From NCBI GenBank assembly GCA_039621445.1, contig CP154957.1, positions 1,668,504 to 1,732,503 on the forward strand: a stretch of 64,000 bases of DNA, in the 5' to 3' direction. The notes beneath the pieces were generated by a model that was given only the letters and a program-made list of their open reading frames with translations, ran no database searches and was not told where the DNA came from. Shown here in pieces: positions 21,101 through 36,100 of the stretch (position 1 is the first letter of the stretch; each line of letters starts with the position of its first letter). The DNA is from Euglena gracilis. Lineage: Eukaryota; Euglenida; Euglenophyceae; Euglenales. Position numbers and translations under genes: made by a program.

Positions 21101-24100
21101 TTTATTTTGTTAATGAAAGGGATAGGGTTAGGTCGACTTGCACCCGAGAAGGGGTTGGCAGATAAAAGGGGTTTATTTTGTTAATGAAAGGGATAGGGTT
21201 AGGTCGACTTGCACCCGAGAAGGGGTTGGTAGATAAAAGGGGTTTATTTTGTTAATGAAAGGGATAGGGTTAGGTCGACTTGCACCCGAGAAGGGGTTGG
21301 CGGATAAAAGGGTTGGCGGATAAAACGGGTTTATTTTGTTAATGAAAGGGATAGGGTTAGGTCGACTTGCACCCGAGAAGGGGTTGGCGGATAAAAGGGG
21401 TTTATTTTGTTAATGAAAGGGATAGGGTTAGGTCGACTTGCACCCGAGAAGGGGTTGGCAGAAAAAAGGGTTGGCAGATAAAACGGATTTATTTTGTTAA
21501 TGAAAGGGATAGGGTTAGGTCGACTTGCACCCGAGAAGGGGTTGGCGGATAAAAGGGGTTTATTTTGTTAATGAAAGGGATAGGGTTAGGTCGACTTGCA
21601 CCCGAGAAGGGGTTGGCAGAAAAAAGGGTTGGCAGATAAAACGGGTTTATTTTGTTAATGAAAGGGATAGGGTTAGGTCGACTTGCACCCGAGAAGGGGT
21701 TGGCAGATAAAAGGGGTTTATTTTGTTAATGAAAGGGATAGGGTTAGGTCGACTTGCACCCGAGAAGGGGTTGGCAGATAAAAGGGTTGGCAGATAAAAC
21801 GGGTTTATTTTGTTAATGAAAGGGATAGGGTTAGGTCGACTTGCACCCGAGAAGGGGTTGGCGGATAAAAGGGGTTTATTTTGTTAATGAAAGGGATAGG
21901 GTTAGGTCGACTTGCACCCGAGAAGGGGTTGGCAGAAAAAAGGGTTGGCAGATAAAATGGGTTTATTTTGTTAATGAAAGGGATAGGGTTAGGTCGACTT
22001 GCACCCGAGAAGGGGTTGGCGGATAAAAGGGGTTTATTTTGTTAATGAAAGGGATAGGGTTAGGTCGACTTGCACCCGAGAAGGGGTTGGCAGATAAAAG
22101 GGGTTTATTTTGTTAATGAAAGGGATAGGGTTAGGTCGACTTGCACCCGAGAAGGGGTTGGTGGATAAAAGGGGTTTATTTTGTTAATGAAAGGGATAGG
22201 GTTAGGTCGACTTGCACCCGAGAAGGGGTTGGCAGATAAAAGGGTTGGCAGATAAAAGGGGTTTATTTTGTTAATGAAAGGGATAGGGTTAGGTCGACTT
22301 GCACCCGAGAAGGGGTTGGCGGATAAAAGGGGTTTATTTTGTTAATGAAAGGGATAGGGTTAGGTCGACTTGCACCCGAGAAGGGGTTGGCAGATAAAAG
22401 GGGTTTATTTTGTTAATGAAAGGGATAGGGTTAGGTCGACTTGCACCCGAGAAGGGGTTGGCAGATAAAAGGGGTTTATTTTGTTAATGAAAGGGATAGG
22501 GTTAGGTCGACTTGCACCCGAGAAGGGGTTGGTAGATAAAAGGGGTTTATTTTGTTAATGAAAGGGATAGGGTTAGGTCGACTTGCACCCGAGAAAGGGT
22601 TGGCAAAAAAAAGGGTTGGCAGATAAAACGGGTTTATTTTGTTAATGAAAGGGATAGGGTTAGGTCGACTTGCACCCGAGAATGGGTTGGCGGTTAAAAG
22701 GGGTTTATTTTGTTAATGAAAGGGATAGGGTTAGGTCGACTTGCACCCGAAAAGGGGTTGGCAGATAAAAGGGGTTTATTTTGTTAATGAAAGGGATAGG
22801 GTTAGGTCGACTTGCACCCGAGAAGGGGTTGGCAGATAAAAGGGTTGGCAGATAAAACGGGTTTATTTTGTTAATGAAAGGGATAGGGTTAGGTCGACTT
22901 GCACCCGAGAAGGGGTTGGCAGATAAAAGGGGTTTATTTTGTTAATGAAAGGGATAGGGTTAGGTCGACTTGCACCCGAGAAGGGGTTGGCAGATAAAAG
23001 GGGTTTATTTTGTTAATGAAAGGGATAGGGTTAGGTCGACTTGCACCCGAGAAGGGGTTGGCGGATGAAAGGGGCTTATTTTGTTAATGAAGGGATAGGG
23101 TTAGTTCGACTTGCACCCGAGAAGGGGTTGGCAGAAAAAAGGGTTGGCAGATAAAACGGGTTTATTTTGTTAATGAAAGGGATAGGGTTAGGTCGACTTG
23201 CACCCGAGAAGGGGTTGGCGGATAAAAGGGGTTTATTTTGTTAATGAAAGGGATAGGGTTAGGTCGACTTGCACCCGAGAAGGGGTTGGCAGATAAAAGG
23301 GGTTTATTTTGTTAATGAAAGGGATAGGGTTAGGTCGACTTGCACCCGAGAAGGGGTTGGCAGAAAAAAGGGTTGGCAGATAAAACGGGTTTATTTTGTT
23401 AATGAAAGGGATAGGGTTAGGTCGACTTGCACCCGAGAAGGGGTTGGCAGATAAAAGGGGTTTATTTTGTTAATGAAAGGGATAGGGTTAGGTCGACTTG
23501 CACCCGAGAAGGGGTTGGCAGATAAAAGGGTTGGCAGATAAAACGGGTTTATTTTGTTAATGAAAGGGATAGGGTTAGGTCGACTTGCACCCGAGAAGGG
23601 GTTGGCAGATAAAAGGGGTTTATTTTGTTAATGAAAGGGATAGGGTTAGGTCGACTTGCACCCGAGAAGGGGTTGGCAGATAAAAGGGGTTTATTTTGTT
23701 AATGAAAGGGATAGGGTTAGGTCGACTTGCACCCGAGAAGGGGTTGGCAGATAAAAGGGGTTGGCAGATAAAACGGGTTTATTTTGTTAATGAAAGGGAT
23801 AGGGTTAGGTCGACTTGCACCCGAGAAGGGGTTGGCAGATAAAAGGGGTTTATTTTGTTAATGAAAGGGATAGGGTTAGGTCGACTTGCACCCGAGAAGG
23901 GGTTGGCAGATAAAAGGGTTGGCAGATAAAACGGGTTTATTTTGTTAATGAAAGGGATAGGGTTGGGTTAGGTCGACTTGCACGCGAGAAGGGGTTGGCG
24001 GATAAAGGGGTTTATTTTGTTAATGAAAGGGATAGGGTTAGGTCGACTTGCACCCGAGAAGGGGTTGGCGGATAAAAGGGGTTTATTTTGTTAATGAAAG

Positions 24101-27100
24101 GGATAGGGTTAGGTCGACTTGCACCCGAGAAGGGGTTGGCAGATAAAAGGGGTTGGCAGATAAAACGGGTTTATTTTGTTAATGAAAGGGATAGGGTTAG
24201 GTCGACTTGCACCCGAGAAGGGGTTGGCGGATAAAAGGGGTTTATTTTGTTAATGAAAGGGATAGGGTTAGGTCGACTTGCACCCGAGAAGGGGTTGGCA
24301 GATAAAAGGGGTTTATTTTGTTAATGAAAGGGATAGGGTTAGGTCGACTTGCACCCGAGAAGGGGTTGGCAGAAAAAAGGGTTGGCAGATAAAACGGGTT
24401 TATTTTGTTAATGAAAGGGATAGGGTTAGGTCGACTTGCACCCGAGAAGGGGTTGGCGGATAAAAGGGGTTTATTTTGTTAATGAAAGGGATAGGGTTAG
24501 GTCGACTTGCACCCGAGAAGGGGTTGGCAGATAAAAGGGGTTTTTATTTTGTTAATGAAAGGGATAGGGTTAGGTCGACTTGCACCCGAGAAGGGGTTGG
24601 CAGATAAAAGGGTTGGCAGATAAAACGGGTTTATTTTGTTAATGAAAGGATAGGGTTAGGTCGACTTGCACCCGAGAAGGGGTTGGCGGATAAAAGGGGT
24701 TTATTTTGTTAATGAAAGGGATAGGGTTAGGTCGACTTGCACCCGAGAAGGGGTTGGCAGATAAAAGGGGTTTATTTTGTTAATGAAAGGGATAGGGTTA
24801 GGTCGACTTGCACCCGAGAAGGGGTTGGCAGATAAAAGGGGTTGGCAGATAAAACGGGTTTATTTTGTTAATGAAAGGGATAGGGTTAGGTCGACTTGCA
24901 CCCGAGAAGGGGTTGGCAGATAAAAGGGGTTGGCAGATAAAACGGGTTTATTTTGTTAATGAAAGGGATAGGGTTAGGTCGACTTGCACCCGAGAAGGGG
25001 TTGGCGGATAAAAGGGGTTTATTTTGTTAATGAAAGGGATAGGGTTAGGTCGACTTGCACCCGAGAAGGGGTTGGCAGATAAAAGGGGTTTATTTTGTTA
25101 ATGAAAGGGATAGGGTTAGGTCGACTTGCACCCGAGAAGGGGTTGGCAGATAAAAGGGTTGGCAGATAAAACGGGTTTATTTTGTTAATGAAAGGGATAG
25201 GGTTAGGTCGACTTGCACCCGAGAAGGGGTTGGCAGATAAAAGGGGTTTATTTTGTTAATGAAAGGGATAGGGTTAGGTCGACTTGCACCCGAGAAGGGG
25301 TTGGCAGATAAAAGGGGTTTATTTTGTTAATGAAAGGGATAGGGTTAGGTCGACTTGCACCCGAGAAGGGGTTGGCAGATAAAAGGGGTTGGCAGATAAA
25401 ACGGGTTTATTTTGTTAATGAAAGGGATAGGGTTAGGTCGACTTGCACCCGAGAAGGGGTTGGCAGATAAAAGGGGTTTATTTTGTTAATGAAAGGGATA
25501 GGGTTAGGTCGACTTGCACCCGAGAAGGGGTTGGCAGATAAAAGGGGTTGGCAGATAAAACGGGTTTATTTTGTTAATGAAAGGGATAGGGTTAGGTCGA
25601 CTTGCACCCGAGAAGGGGTTGGCGGATAAAAGGGGTTTATTTTGTTAATGAAAGGGATAGGGTTAGGTCGACTTGCACCCGAGAAGGGGTTGGCGGATAA
25701 AAGGGGTTTATTTTGTTAATGAAAGGGATAGGGTTAGGTCGACTTGCACCCGAGAAGGGGTTGGCAGATAAAAGGGGTTGGCAGATAAAACGGGTTTTTG
25801 TTAATGAAAGGGATAGGGTTAGGTCGACTTGCACCCGAGAAGGGGTTGGCAGATAAAAGGGGTTTATTTTGTTAATGAAAGGGATAGGGTTAGGTCGACT
25901 TGCACCCGAGAAGGGGTTGGCAGATAAAAGGGTTGGCAGATAAAACGGGTTTATTTTGTTAATGAAAGGGATAGGGTTAGGTCGACTTGCACCCGAGAAG
26001 GGGTTGGCGGATAAAAGGGGTTTATTTTGTTAATGAAAGGGATAGGGTTAGGTCGACTTGCACCCGAGAAGGGGTTGGCGGATAAAAGGGGTTTATTTTG
26101 TTAATGAAAGGGATAGGGTTAGGTCGACTTGCACCCGAGAAGGGGTTGGCAGATAAAAGGGGTTGGTAGTTTAAAGGAAAGGGTTATGTTAATGAAAGGG
26201 ATAGGGTTAGTTCGACTTGCACACGAGAATGGATTGGCGGATAAATGGGGTTTTATTTTGTTAATGAAAGGGATAGGGTTAGGTCGACTTGCACCCGAGA
26301 AGGGGTTGGCAGATAAAAGGGGTTTATTTTGTTAATGAAAGGGATAGGGTTAGGTCGACTTGCACCCGAGAAGGGGTTGGCAGATAAAAGGGTTGGCAGA
26401 TAAAACGGGTTTATTTTGTTAATGAAAGGGATAGGGTTAGGTAGAGTTGCAGTGGAGAAGGGGTTGGCAGATAAAAGGGGGGTGTTTGGTTAATGAAAGA
26501 GATAGGGTTAGGTCGACTTGCACCCGAGAAGGGGTTGGCAGATAAAAGGGGTTTATTTTGTTAATGAAAGGGATAGGGTTAGGTCGACTTGCACCCGAGA
26601 AGGGGTTGGCAGATAAAAGGGGTTTATTTTGTTAATGAAAGGGATAGGGTTAGGTCGACTTGCACCCGAGAAGGGGTTGGCAGATAAAAGGGGTTGGCAG
26701 ATAAAACGGGTTTATTTTTTGTTAATGAAAGGGATATGGTTAGGTCGACTTGCACCCGAGAAGGGGTTGGCAGATAAAAGGGGTTTATTTTGTTAATGAA
26801 AGGGATAGGGTTAGGTCGACTTGCACCCGAGAAGGGGTTGGCAGATAAAAGGGGTTTATTTTGTTAATGAAAGGGATAGGGTTAGGTCGACTTGCACCCG
26901 AGAAGGGGTTGGCAGATAAAAGGGGTTGGCAGATAAAACGGGTTTATTTTGTTAATGAAAGGGATAGGGTTAGGTCGACTTGCACCCGAGAAGGGGTTGG
27001 CGGATAAAAGGGGTTTATTTTGTTAATGAAAGGGATAGGGTTAGGTCGACTTGCACCCGAGAAGGGGTTGGCAGATAAAAGGGGTTTATTTTGTTAATGA

Positions 27101-30100
27101 AAGGGATAGGGTTAGGTCGACTTGCACCCGAGAAGGGGTTGGCGGATAAAAGGGGTTTATTTTGTTAATGAAAGGGATAGGGTTAGGTCGACTTGCACCC
27201 GAGAAGGGGTTGGCGGATAAAAGGGGTTTGGATATAAAAGGGGGTTGTTTTGTTAATGAAAGGGATAGGGTTAGGTCGACTTGCACCCGAGAAGGGGTTG
27301 GCAGATAAAAGGGGTTTATTTTGTTAATGAAAGGGATAGGGTTAGGTCGACTTGCACCCGAGAAGGGGTTGGCAGATAAAACGGGTTTATTTTGTTAATG
27401 AAAGGGATAGGGTTAGGTCGACTTGCACCCGAGAAGGGGTTGGCAGATAAAAGGGGTTTATTTTGTTAATGAAAGGGATAGGGTTAGGTCGACTTGCACC
27501 CGAGAAGGGGTTGGCAGATAAAAGGGGTTTATTTTGTTAATGAAAGGGATAGGGTTAGGTCGACTTGCACCCGAGAAGGGGTTGGCAGATAAAAGGGGTT
27601 GGCAGATAAAACGGGTTTATTTTGTTAATGAAAGGGATAGGGTTAGGTCGACTTGCACCCGAGAAGGGGTTGGCGGATAAAAGGGGTTTATTTTGTTAAT
27701 GAAAGGGATAGGGTTAGGTCGACTTGCACCCGAGAAGGGGTTGGCAGGAAAAAAGGGGTTTATTTTGTTAATGAAAGGGATAGGGTTAGGTCGACTTGCA
27801 CCCGAGAAGGGGTTGGCAGATAAAAGGGGTTTATTTTGTTAATGAAAGGGATAGGGTTAGGTCGACTTGCACCGGAGAAGGGGTTGGCAGATAAAAGGGT
27901 TGGCAGATAAAACGGGTTTATTTTGTTAATGAAAGGGATAGGGTTAGGTCGACTTGCACCCGAGAAGGGGTTGGCGGATAAAAGGGGTTTATTTTGTTAA
28001 TGAAAGGGATAGGGTTAGGTCGACTTGCACCCGAGAAGGGGTTGGCAGATAAAAGGGGTTTATTTTGTTAATGAAAGGGATAGGGTTAGGTCGACTTGCA
28101 CCCGAGAAGGGGTTGGCAGATAAAAGGGGTTGGCAGATAAAACGGGTTTATTTTGTTAATGAAAGGGATAGGGTTAGGTCGACTTGCACCCGAGAAGGGG
28201 TTGGCAGATAAAAGGGGTTTATTTTGTTAATGAAAGGGATAGGGTTAGGTCGACTTGCACCCGAGAAGGGGTTGGCAGATAAAAGGGGTTTATTTTGTTA
28301 ATGAAAGGGATAGGGTTAGGTCGACTTGCACCCGAGAAGGGGTTGGCAGATAAGAAGGGGTTCTCATGTTAATGAAAGGGATAGGGTTAGGTCGACTTGC
28401 ACCCGAGAAGGGGTTGGCGGATAAAAGGGGTTTATTTTGTTAATGAAAGGGATAGGGTTAGGTCGACTTGCACCCGAGAAGGGGTTGGCAGATAAAAGGG
28501 GTTGGCAGATAAAACGGGTTTATTTTGTTAATGAAAGGGATAGGGTTAGGTCGACTTGCACCCGAGAAGGGGTTGGCAGATAAAAGGGGTTTATTTTGTT
28601 AATGAAAGGGATAGGGTTAGGTCGACTTGCACCCGAGAAGGGGTTGGCATATAAAAGGGGTTTATTTTGTTAATGAAAGGGATAGGGTTAGGTCGACTTG
28701 CACCCGAGAAGGGGTTGGCAGAAAAAAGGGGTGGCAGATAAAACGGGTTTATTTTGTTAATGAAAGGGATAGGGTTAGGTCGACTTGCACCCGAGAAGGG
28801 GTTGGCAGATAAAAGGGGTTATTTTGTTAATGAAAGGGATAGGGTTAGGTCGACTTGCACCCGAGAAGGGGTTGGCGGATAAAAGGGGTTTATTTTGTTA
28901 ATGAAAGGGATAGGGTTAGGTCGACTTGCACCCGAGAAGGGGTTGGCAGATAAAAAGGGTTTGGCAGATAAAACGGGTTTATTTTGTTAATGAAAGGGAT
29001 AGGGTTAGGTCGACTTGCACCCGAGAAGGGGTTGGCAGATAAAAGGGGTTTATTTTGTTAATGAAAGGGATAGGGTTAGGTCGACTTGCACCCGAGAAGG
29101 GGTTGGCAGATAAAAGGGGTTTGCAGATAAAAGTGTTTGATTATGTTAATGAAAGGGATAGGGTTAGGTCGACTTGCACCCGAGAAGGGGTTGGCAGATA
29201 AAAGGGGTTTATTTTGTTAATGAAAGGGATAGGGTTAGGTCGACTTGCACCCGAGAAGGGGTTGGCAGATAAAAGGGGTTTATTTTGTTAATGAAAGGGA
29301 TAGGGTTAGGTCGACTTGCACCCGAGAAGGGGTTGGCAGATAAAAGGGATTTGGCAGATAAAACGGGTTTATTTTGTTAATGAAAGGGATAGGGTTAGGT
29401 CGACTTGCACCCGAGAAGGGGTTGGCAGATAAAAGGGGTTTATTTTGTTAATGAAAGGGATAGGGTTAGGTCGACTTGCACCCGAGAAGGGGTTGGCAGA
29501 TAAAAGGGGTTTGGCAGATAAAACGGGGAAAGGGATAGGGTTAGGTCGACTTGCACCCGAGAAGGGGTTGGCAGATAAAACGGGATTATTTTGTTAATGA
29601 AAGGGATAGGGTTAGGTCGACTTGCACCCGAGAAGGGGTTGGCGGATAAAAAGGGGTTGTTTTGTTAATGAAAGGGATAGGGTTAGGTCGACTTGCACCC
29701 GAGAAGGGGTTGGCAGATAAAAGGGGTTTATTTTGTTAATGAAAGGGATAGGGTTAGGTCGACTTGCACCCGAGAAGGGGTTGGCGGATAAAAGGGGTTT
29801 ATTTTGTTAATGAAAGGGATAGGGTTAGGTCGACTTGCACCCGAGAAGGGGTTGGCAGATAAAAGGGGTTTATTTTGTTAATGAAAGGGATAGGGTTAGG
29901 TCGACTTGCACCAGAGAAGGGGTTGGCCGATAAAGGGGTTGGCAGATAAAACGGGTTTATTTTGTTAATGAAAGGGATAGGGTTAGGTCGACTTGCACCC
30001 GAGAAGGGGTTGGCGGATAAAAGGGGTTTATTTTGTTAATGAAAGGGATAGGGTTAGGTCGACTTGCACCCGAGAAGGGGTTGGCAGATAAAAGGGGTTT

Positions 30101-33100
30101 ATTTTGTTAATGAAAGGGATAGGGTTAGGTCGACTTGCACCCGAGAAGGGGTTGGCAGATAAAAGGGGTTTATTTATTTAATGAAAGGGATAGGGTTAGG
30201 TCGACTTGCACCCGAGAAGGGGTTGGCAGATAAAAGGGGTTTATTTTGTTAATGAAAGGGATAGGGTTAGGTCGACTTGCACCCGAGAAGGGGTTGGCAG
30301 ATAAAAGGGGTTTGGCAGATAAAAAGGGTTGAAAGGGATATGTTTGGGTCGACTTGCACCCGAGAAGGGGTTGCAGATAAAAGGGGTTTATTTTGTTAAT
30401 GAAAGGGATAGGGTTAGGTCGACTTGCACCCGAGAAGGGGTTGGCAGATAAAAGGGGTTTATTTTGTTAATGAAAGGGATAGGGTTAGGTCGACTTGCAC
30501 CCGAGAAGGGGTTGGCAGATAAAAGGGGTTTATTTTGTTAATGAAAGGGATAGGGTTAGGTCGACTTGCACCCGAGAAGGGGTTGGCAGATAAAAGGGGT
30601 TTATTTTGTTAATGAAAGGGATAGGGTTAGGTCGACTTGCACCCGAGAAGGGGTTGGCAGATAAAAGGGGTTTATTTTGTTAATGAAAGGGATAGGGTTA
30701 GGTCGACTTGCACCCGAGAAGGGGTTGGCAGATAAAAGGGGTTGGCAGTTAATGAAAGGGATAGGGTTAGGTCGACTTGCACCCGAGAAGGGGTTGGCGG
30801 ATAAAAGGGGTTTATTTTGTTAATGAAAGGGATAGGGTTAGGTCGACTTGCACCCGAGAAGGGGTTGGCGGATAAAAGGGGTTTATTTTGTTAATGAAAG
30901 GGATAGGGTTAGGTCGACTTGCACCCGAGAAGGGGTTGGCAGATAAAAGGGGTTTATTTTGTTAATGAAAGGGATAGGGTTAGGTCGACTTGCACCCGAG
31001 AAGGGGTTGGCAGATAAAAGGGGTTTATTTTGTTAATGAAAGGGATAGGGTTAGGTCGACTTGCACCCGAGAAGGGGTTGGCAGATAAAAGGGGTTGGCA
31101 GATAAAACGGGTTTATTTTGTTAATGAAAGGGATAGGGTTAGGTCGACTTGCACCCGAGAAGGGGTTGGCAGATAAAAGGGGTTTATTTTGTTAATGAAA
31201 GGGATAGGGTTAGGTCGACTTGCACCCGAGAAGGGGTTGGCGGATAAAAGGGGTTGGCAGATAAAACGGGTTTATTTTGTTAATGAAAGGGATAGGGTTA
31301 GGTCGACTTGCACCCGAGAAGGGGTTGGCAGATAAAAGGGGTTTATTTTGTTAATGAAAGGGATAGGGTTAGGTCGACTTGCACCCGAGAAGGGGTTGGC
31401 AGATAAAAGGGGTTGGCAGATAAAAGGGGTTTATTTTGTTAATGAAAGGGATAGGGTTAGGTCGACTTGCACCCGAGAAGGGGTTGGCAGATAAAAGGGG
31501 TTTATTTTGTTAATGAAAGGGATAGGGTTAGGTCGACTTGCACCCGAGAAGGGGTTGGCAGATAAAAGGGGTTGACAGATAAAACTGTTAATGAAAGGGA
31601 TAGGGTTAGGTCGACTTGCACCCGAGAAGGGGTTGGCGGATAAAAGGGGTTTATTTTGTTAATGAAAGGGATAGGGTTAGGTCGACTTGCACCCGAGAAG
31701 GGGTTGGCAGATAAAAGGGGTGCTCGTTGTTAATGAAAGGGATAGGGTTAGGTCGACTTGCACCCGAGAAGGGGTTGGCGGATAAAAGGGGTTTATTTTG
31801 TAAATGAAAGGGATAGGGTTAGGTCGACGTGCAGTCGAGAAGGGGTTGGCAGATAAAAGGGGTTTATTTTGTTAATGAAAGGGATAGGGTTAGGTCGACT
31901 TGCACCCGAGAAGGGGTTGGCGGATAAAAGGGGTTTATTTTGTTAATGAAAGGGATAGGGTTAGGTCGACTTGCACCCGAGAAGGGGTTGGCGGATAAAA
32001 GGGGTTAATTTGGTAAAGGAAAGGGATAGGGTTAGGTCGACTTGCACCCGAGAAGGGGTTGGCGGATAAAAGGGGTTTATTTTGTTAATGAAAGGGATAG
32101 GGTTAGGTCGACTTGCACCCGAGAAGGGGTTGGCAGATAAAAGGGGTTTATTTTTTTAATGAAAGGGATAGGGTTAGGTCGACTTGCACCCGAGAAGGGG
32201 TTGGCAGATAAAAGGGGTTGGTGTTGTTAATGAAATGGATAGGGTTAGGTTGACTTGCACCCGAGAAGGTGTTCGCAGATAAAAGGGGTTTATTTTGTTA
32301 ATGAAAGGGATAGGGTTAGGTCGACTTGCACCCGAGAAGGGGTTGGCAGATAAAAGGGGTTTATTTTGTTAATGAAAGGGATAGGGTTAGGTCGACTTGC
32401 ACCCGAGAAGGGGTTGGCAGATAAAAGGGGTTTATTTTGTTAATGAAAGGGATAGGGTTAGGTCGACTTGCACCCGAGAAGGGGTTGGCAGATAAAAGGG
32501 GTTTATTTTGTTAATGAAAGGGATAGGGTTAGGTCGACTTGCACCCGAGAAGGGGTTGGCAGATAAAAGGGGTTTGCAGATAAAACGGGTTTATTTTGTG
32601 AAAGGGATAGGGTTAGGTCGACTTGCACCCGAGAAGGGGTTCGCAGATACAAGAGGTGTCGTTTGTTAATGAAAGGGATAGGGTTAGGTCGACTTGCACC
32701 CGAGAAGGGGTTGGCGGATAAAAGGGGTTTATTTTGTTAATGAAAGGGATAGGGTTAGGTCGACTTGCACCCGAGAAGGGGTTGGCAGATAAAAGGGGTT
32801 TATTTTGTTAATGAAAGGGATAGGGTTAGGTCGACTTGCACCCGAGAAGGGGTTGGCAGATAAAAGGGGTTTATTTTGTTAATGAAAGGGATAGGGTTAG
32901 GTCGACTTGCACCCGAGAAGGGGTTGGCAGATAAAAGGGGTTTATTTTGTTAATGAAAGGGATAGGGTTAGGTCGACTTGCACCCGAGAAGGGGTTGGCA
33001 GATAAAAGGGGTTTATTTTGTTATGGAAAGGGATAGGGGTTTATTTTGTTAATGAAAGGGATAGGGTTAGGTCGACTTGCACCCGAGAAGGGGTTGGCGG

Positions 33101-36100
33101 ATAAAAGGGGTTTATTTTGTTAATGAAAGGGATAGGGTTAGGTCGACTTGCACCCGAGAAGGGGTTGGCGGATAAAAGGGGTTTATTTTGTTAATGAAAG
33201 GGATAGGGTTAGGTCGACTTGCACCCGAGAAGGGGTTGGCAGATAAAAGGGGTTTATTTTGTTAATGAAAGGGATAGGGTTAGGTCGACTTGCACCCGAG
33301 AAGGGGTTGGCAGATAAAAGGGGTTTATTTTGTTAATGAAAGGGATAGGGTTAGGTCGACTTGCACCCGAGAAGGGGTTGGCAGATAAAAGGGGTTTATT
33401 TTGTTAATGAAAGGGATAGGGTTAGGTCGACTTGCACCCGAGAAGGGGTTGGCAGATAAAAGGGGTTGGCAGATAAAACGGGTTTATTTTGTTAATGAAA
33501 GGGATAGGGTTAGGTCGACTTGCACCCGAGAAGGGGTTGGCAGATAAAAGGGGTTTATTTTGTTAATGAAAGGGATAGGGTTAGGTCGACTTGCACCCGA
33601 GAAGGGGTTGGCGGATAAAAGGGGTTGGCAGATAAAAGGGGTTTATTTTGTTAATGAAAGGGATAGGGTTAGGTCGACTTGCACCCGAGAAGGGGTTGGC
33701 AGATAAAAGGGTTGGCAGATAAAAGGGGTTTATTTTGTTAATGAAAGGGATAGGGTTAGGTCGACTTGCACCCGAGAAGGGGTTGGCAGATAAAAGGGGT
33801 TTATTTTGTTAATGAAAGGGATAGGGTTAGGTCGACTTGCACCCGAGAAGGGGTTGGCAGATAAAAGGGGTTGGCAGATAAAAGGGTTTATTTTGTTAAT
33901 GAAAGGGATAGGGTTAGGTCGACTTGCACCCGAGAAGGGGTTGGCAGATAAAAGGGGTTTATTTTGTTAATGAAAGGGATAGGGTTAGGTCGACTTGCAC
34001 CCGAGAAGGGGTTGGCAGATAAAAGGGGTGGGTTTATTTTGTTAATGAAAGGGATAGGGTTAGGTCGACTTGCACCCGAGAAGGGGTTGGCGGATAAAAG
34101 GGGTTTATTTTGTTAATGAAAGGGATAGGGTTAGGTCGACTTGCACCCGAGAAGGGGTTGGCAGATAAAAGGGGTTTATTTTGTTAATGAAAGGGATAGG
34201 GTTAGGTCGACTTGCACCCGAGAAGGGGTTGGCGGATAAAAGGGGTTTATTTTGTTAATGAAAGGGATAGGGTTAGGTCGACTTGCACCCGAGAAGGGGT
34301 TGGCAGATAAAAGGGGGTTGGCATATAAAAGAAAGGGATAGGGTTAGGTCGACTTGCACTCGAGAAGGAGGTGGCGGATAAAAGGGGTTTATTTTGTTAA
34401 TGAAAGGGATAGGGTTAGGTCGACTTGCACCCGAGAAGGGGTTGGCGGATAAAAGGGGTTTATTTTGTTAATGAAAGGGATAGGGTTAGGTCGACTTGCA
34501 CCCGAGAAGGGGTTGGCAGATAAAAGGGGTTTATTTTGTTAATGAAAGGGATAGGGTTAGGTCGACTTGCACCCGAGAAGGGGTTGGCGGATAAAAGGGG
34601 TTTATTTTGTTAATGAAAGGGATAGGGTTAGGTCGACTTGCACCCGAGAAGGGGTTGGCAGATAAAAGGGGTTTATTTTGTTAATGAAAGGGATAGGGTT
34701 AGGTCGACTTGCACCCGAGAAGGGGTTGGCAGATAAAAGGGGTTTATTTTGTTAATGAAAGGGATAGGGTTAGGTCGACTTGCACCCGAGAAGGGGTTGG
34801 CGGATAAAAGGGGTTTATTTTGTTAATGAAAGGGATAGGGTTAGGTCGACTTGCACCCGAGAAGGGGTTGGCGGATAAAAGGGGTTTATTTTGTTAATGA
34901 AAGGGATAGGGTTAGGTCGACTTGCACCCGAGAAGGGGTTGGCGGATAAAAGGGGTTTATTTTGTTAATGAAAGGGATAGGGTTAGGTCGACTTGCACCC
35001 GAGAAGGGGTTGGCAGATAAAAGGGGTTTATTTTGTTAATGAAAGGGATAGGGTTAGGTCGACTTGCACCCGAGAAGGGGTTGGCGGATAAAAGGGGTTT
35101 ATTTTGTTAATGAAAGGGATAGGGTTAGGTCGACTTGCACCCGAGAAGGGTTGGCAGATAAAAGGGGTTTATTTTGTTAATGAAAGGGATAGGGTTAGGT
35201 CGACTTGCACCCGAGAAGGGTTGGCGGATAAAAAGGGTTTTATTTTGTTAATGAAAGGGATAGGGTTAGGTCGACTTGCACCCGAGAAGGGGTTGGGTGA
35301 TAAAAGGGGTTTATTTTGTTAATGAAAGGGATAGGGTTAGGTCGACTTGCACCCGAGAAGGGGTTGGCAGATAAAAGGGGTTTATTTTGTTAATGAAAGG
35401 GATAGGGTTAGGTCGACTTGCACCCGAGAAGGGGTTGGCAGATAAAAGGGGTTTATTTTGTTAATGAAAGGGATAGGGTTAGGTCGACTTGCACCCGAGA
35501 AGGGGTTGGCAGATAAAAGGGGTTTATTTTGTTAATGAAAGGGATAGGGTTAGGTCGACTTGCACCCGAGAAGGGGTTGGCGGATAAAAGGGGTTTATTT
35601 TGTTAATGAAAGGGATAGGGTTAGGTCGACTTGCACCCGAGAAGGGGTTGGCTGGCAGATAAAACGGGTTTATTTTGTTAATGAAAGGGATAGGGTTAGG
35701 TCGACTTGCACCGGCGGATAAAACGGGTTTGTTTTATTACAAGGGATAGGGTTAGGTTGACTTGCACCCGAGAAGGGGTTGGCGGATAAAAGGGGTTTAT
35801 TTTGTTAATGAAAGGGATAGGGTTAGGTCGACTTGCACCCGAGAAGGGGTTGGCAGATAAAAGGGGTTTATTTTGTTAATGAAAGGGATAGGGTTAGGTC
35901 GACTTGCACCCGAGAAGGGGTTGGCAGATAAAAGGGGTTTATTTTGTTAATGAAAGGGATAGGGTTAGGTCGACTTGCACCCGAGAAGGGGTTGGCGGAT
36001 AAAAGGGGTTTATTTTGTTAATGAAAGGGATAGGGTTAGGTCGACTTGCACCCGAGAAGGGGTTGGCAGATAAAAGGGGTTTATTTTGTTAATGAAAGGG

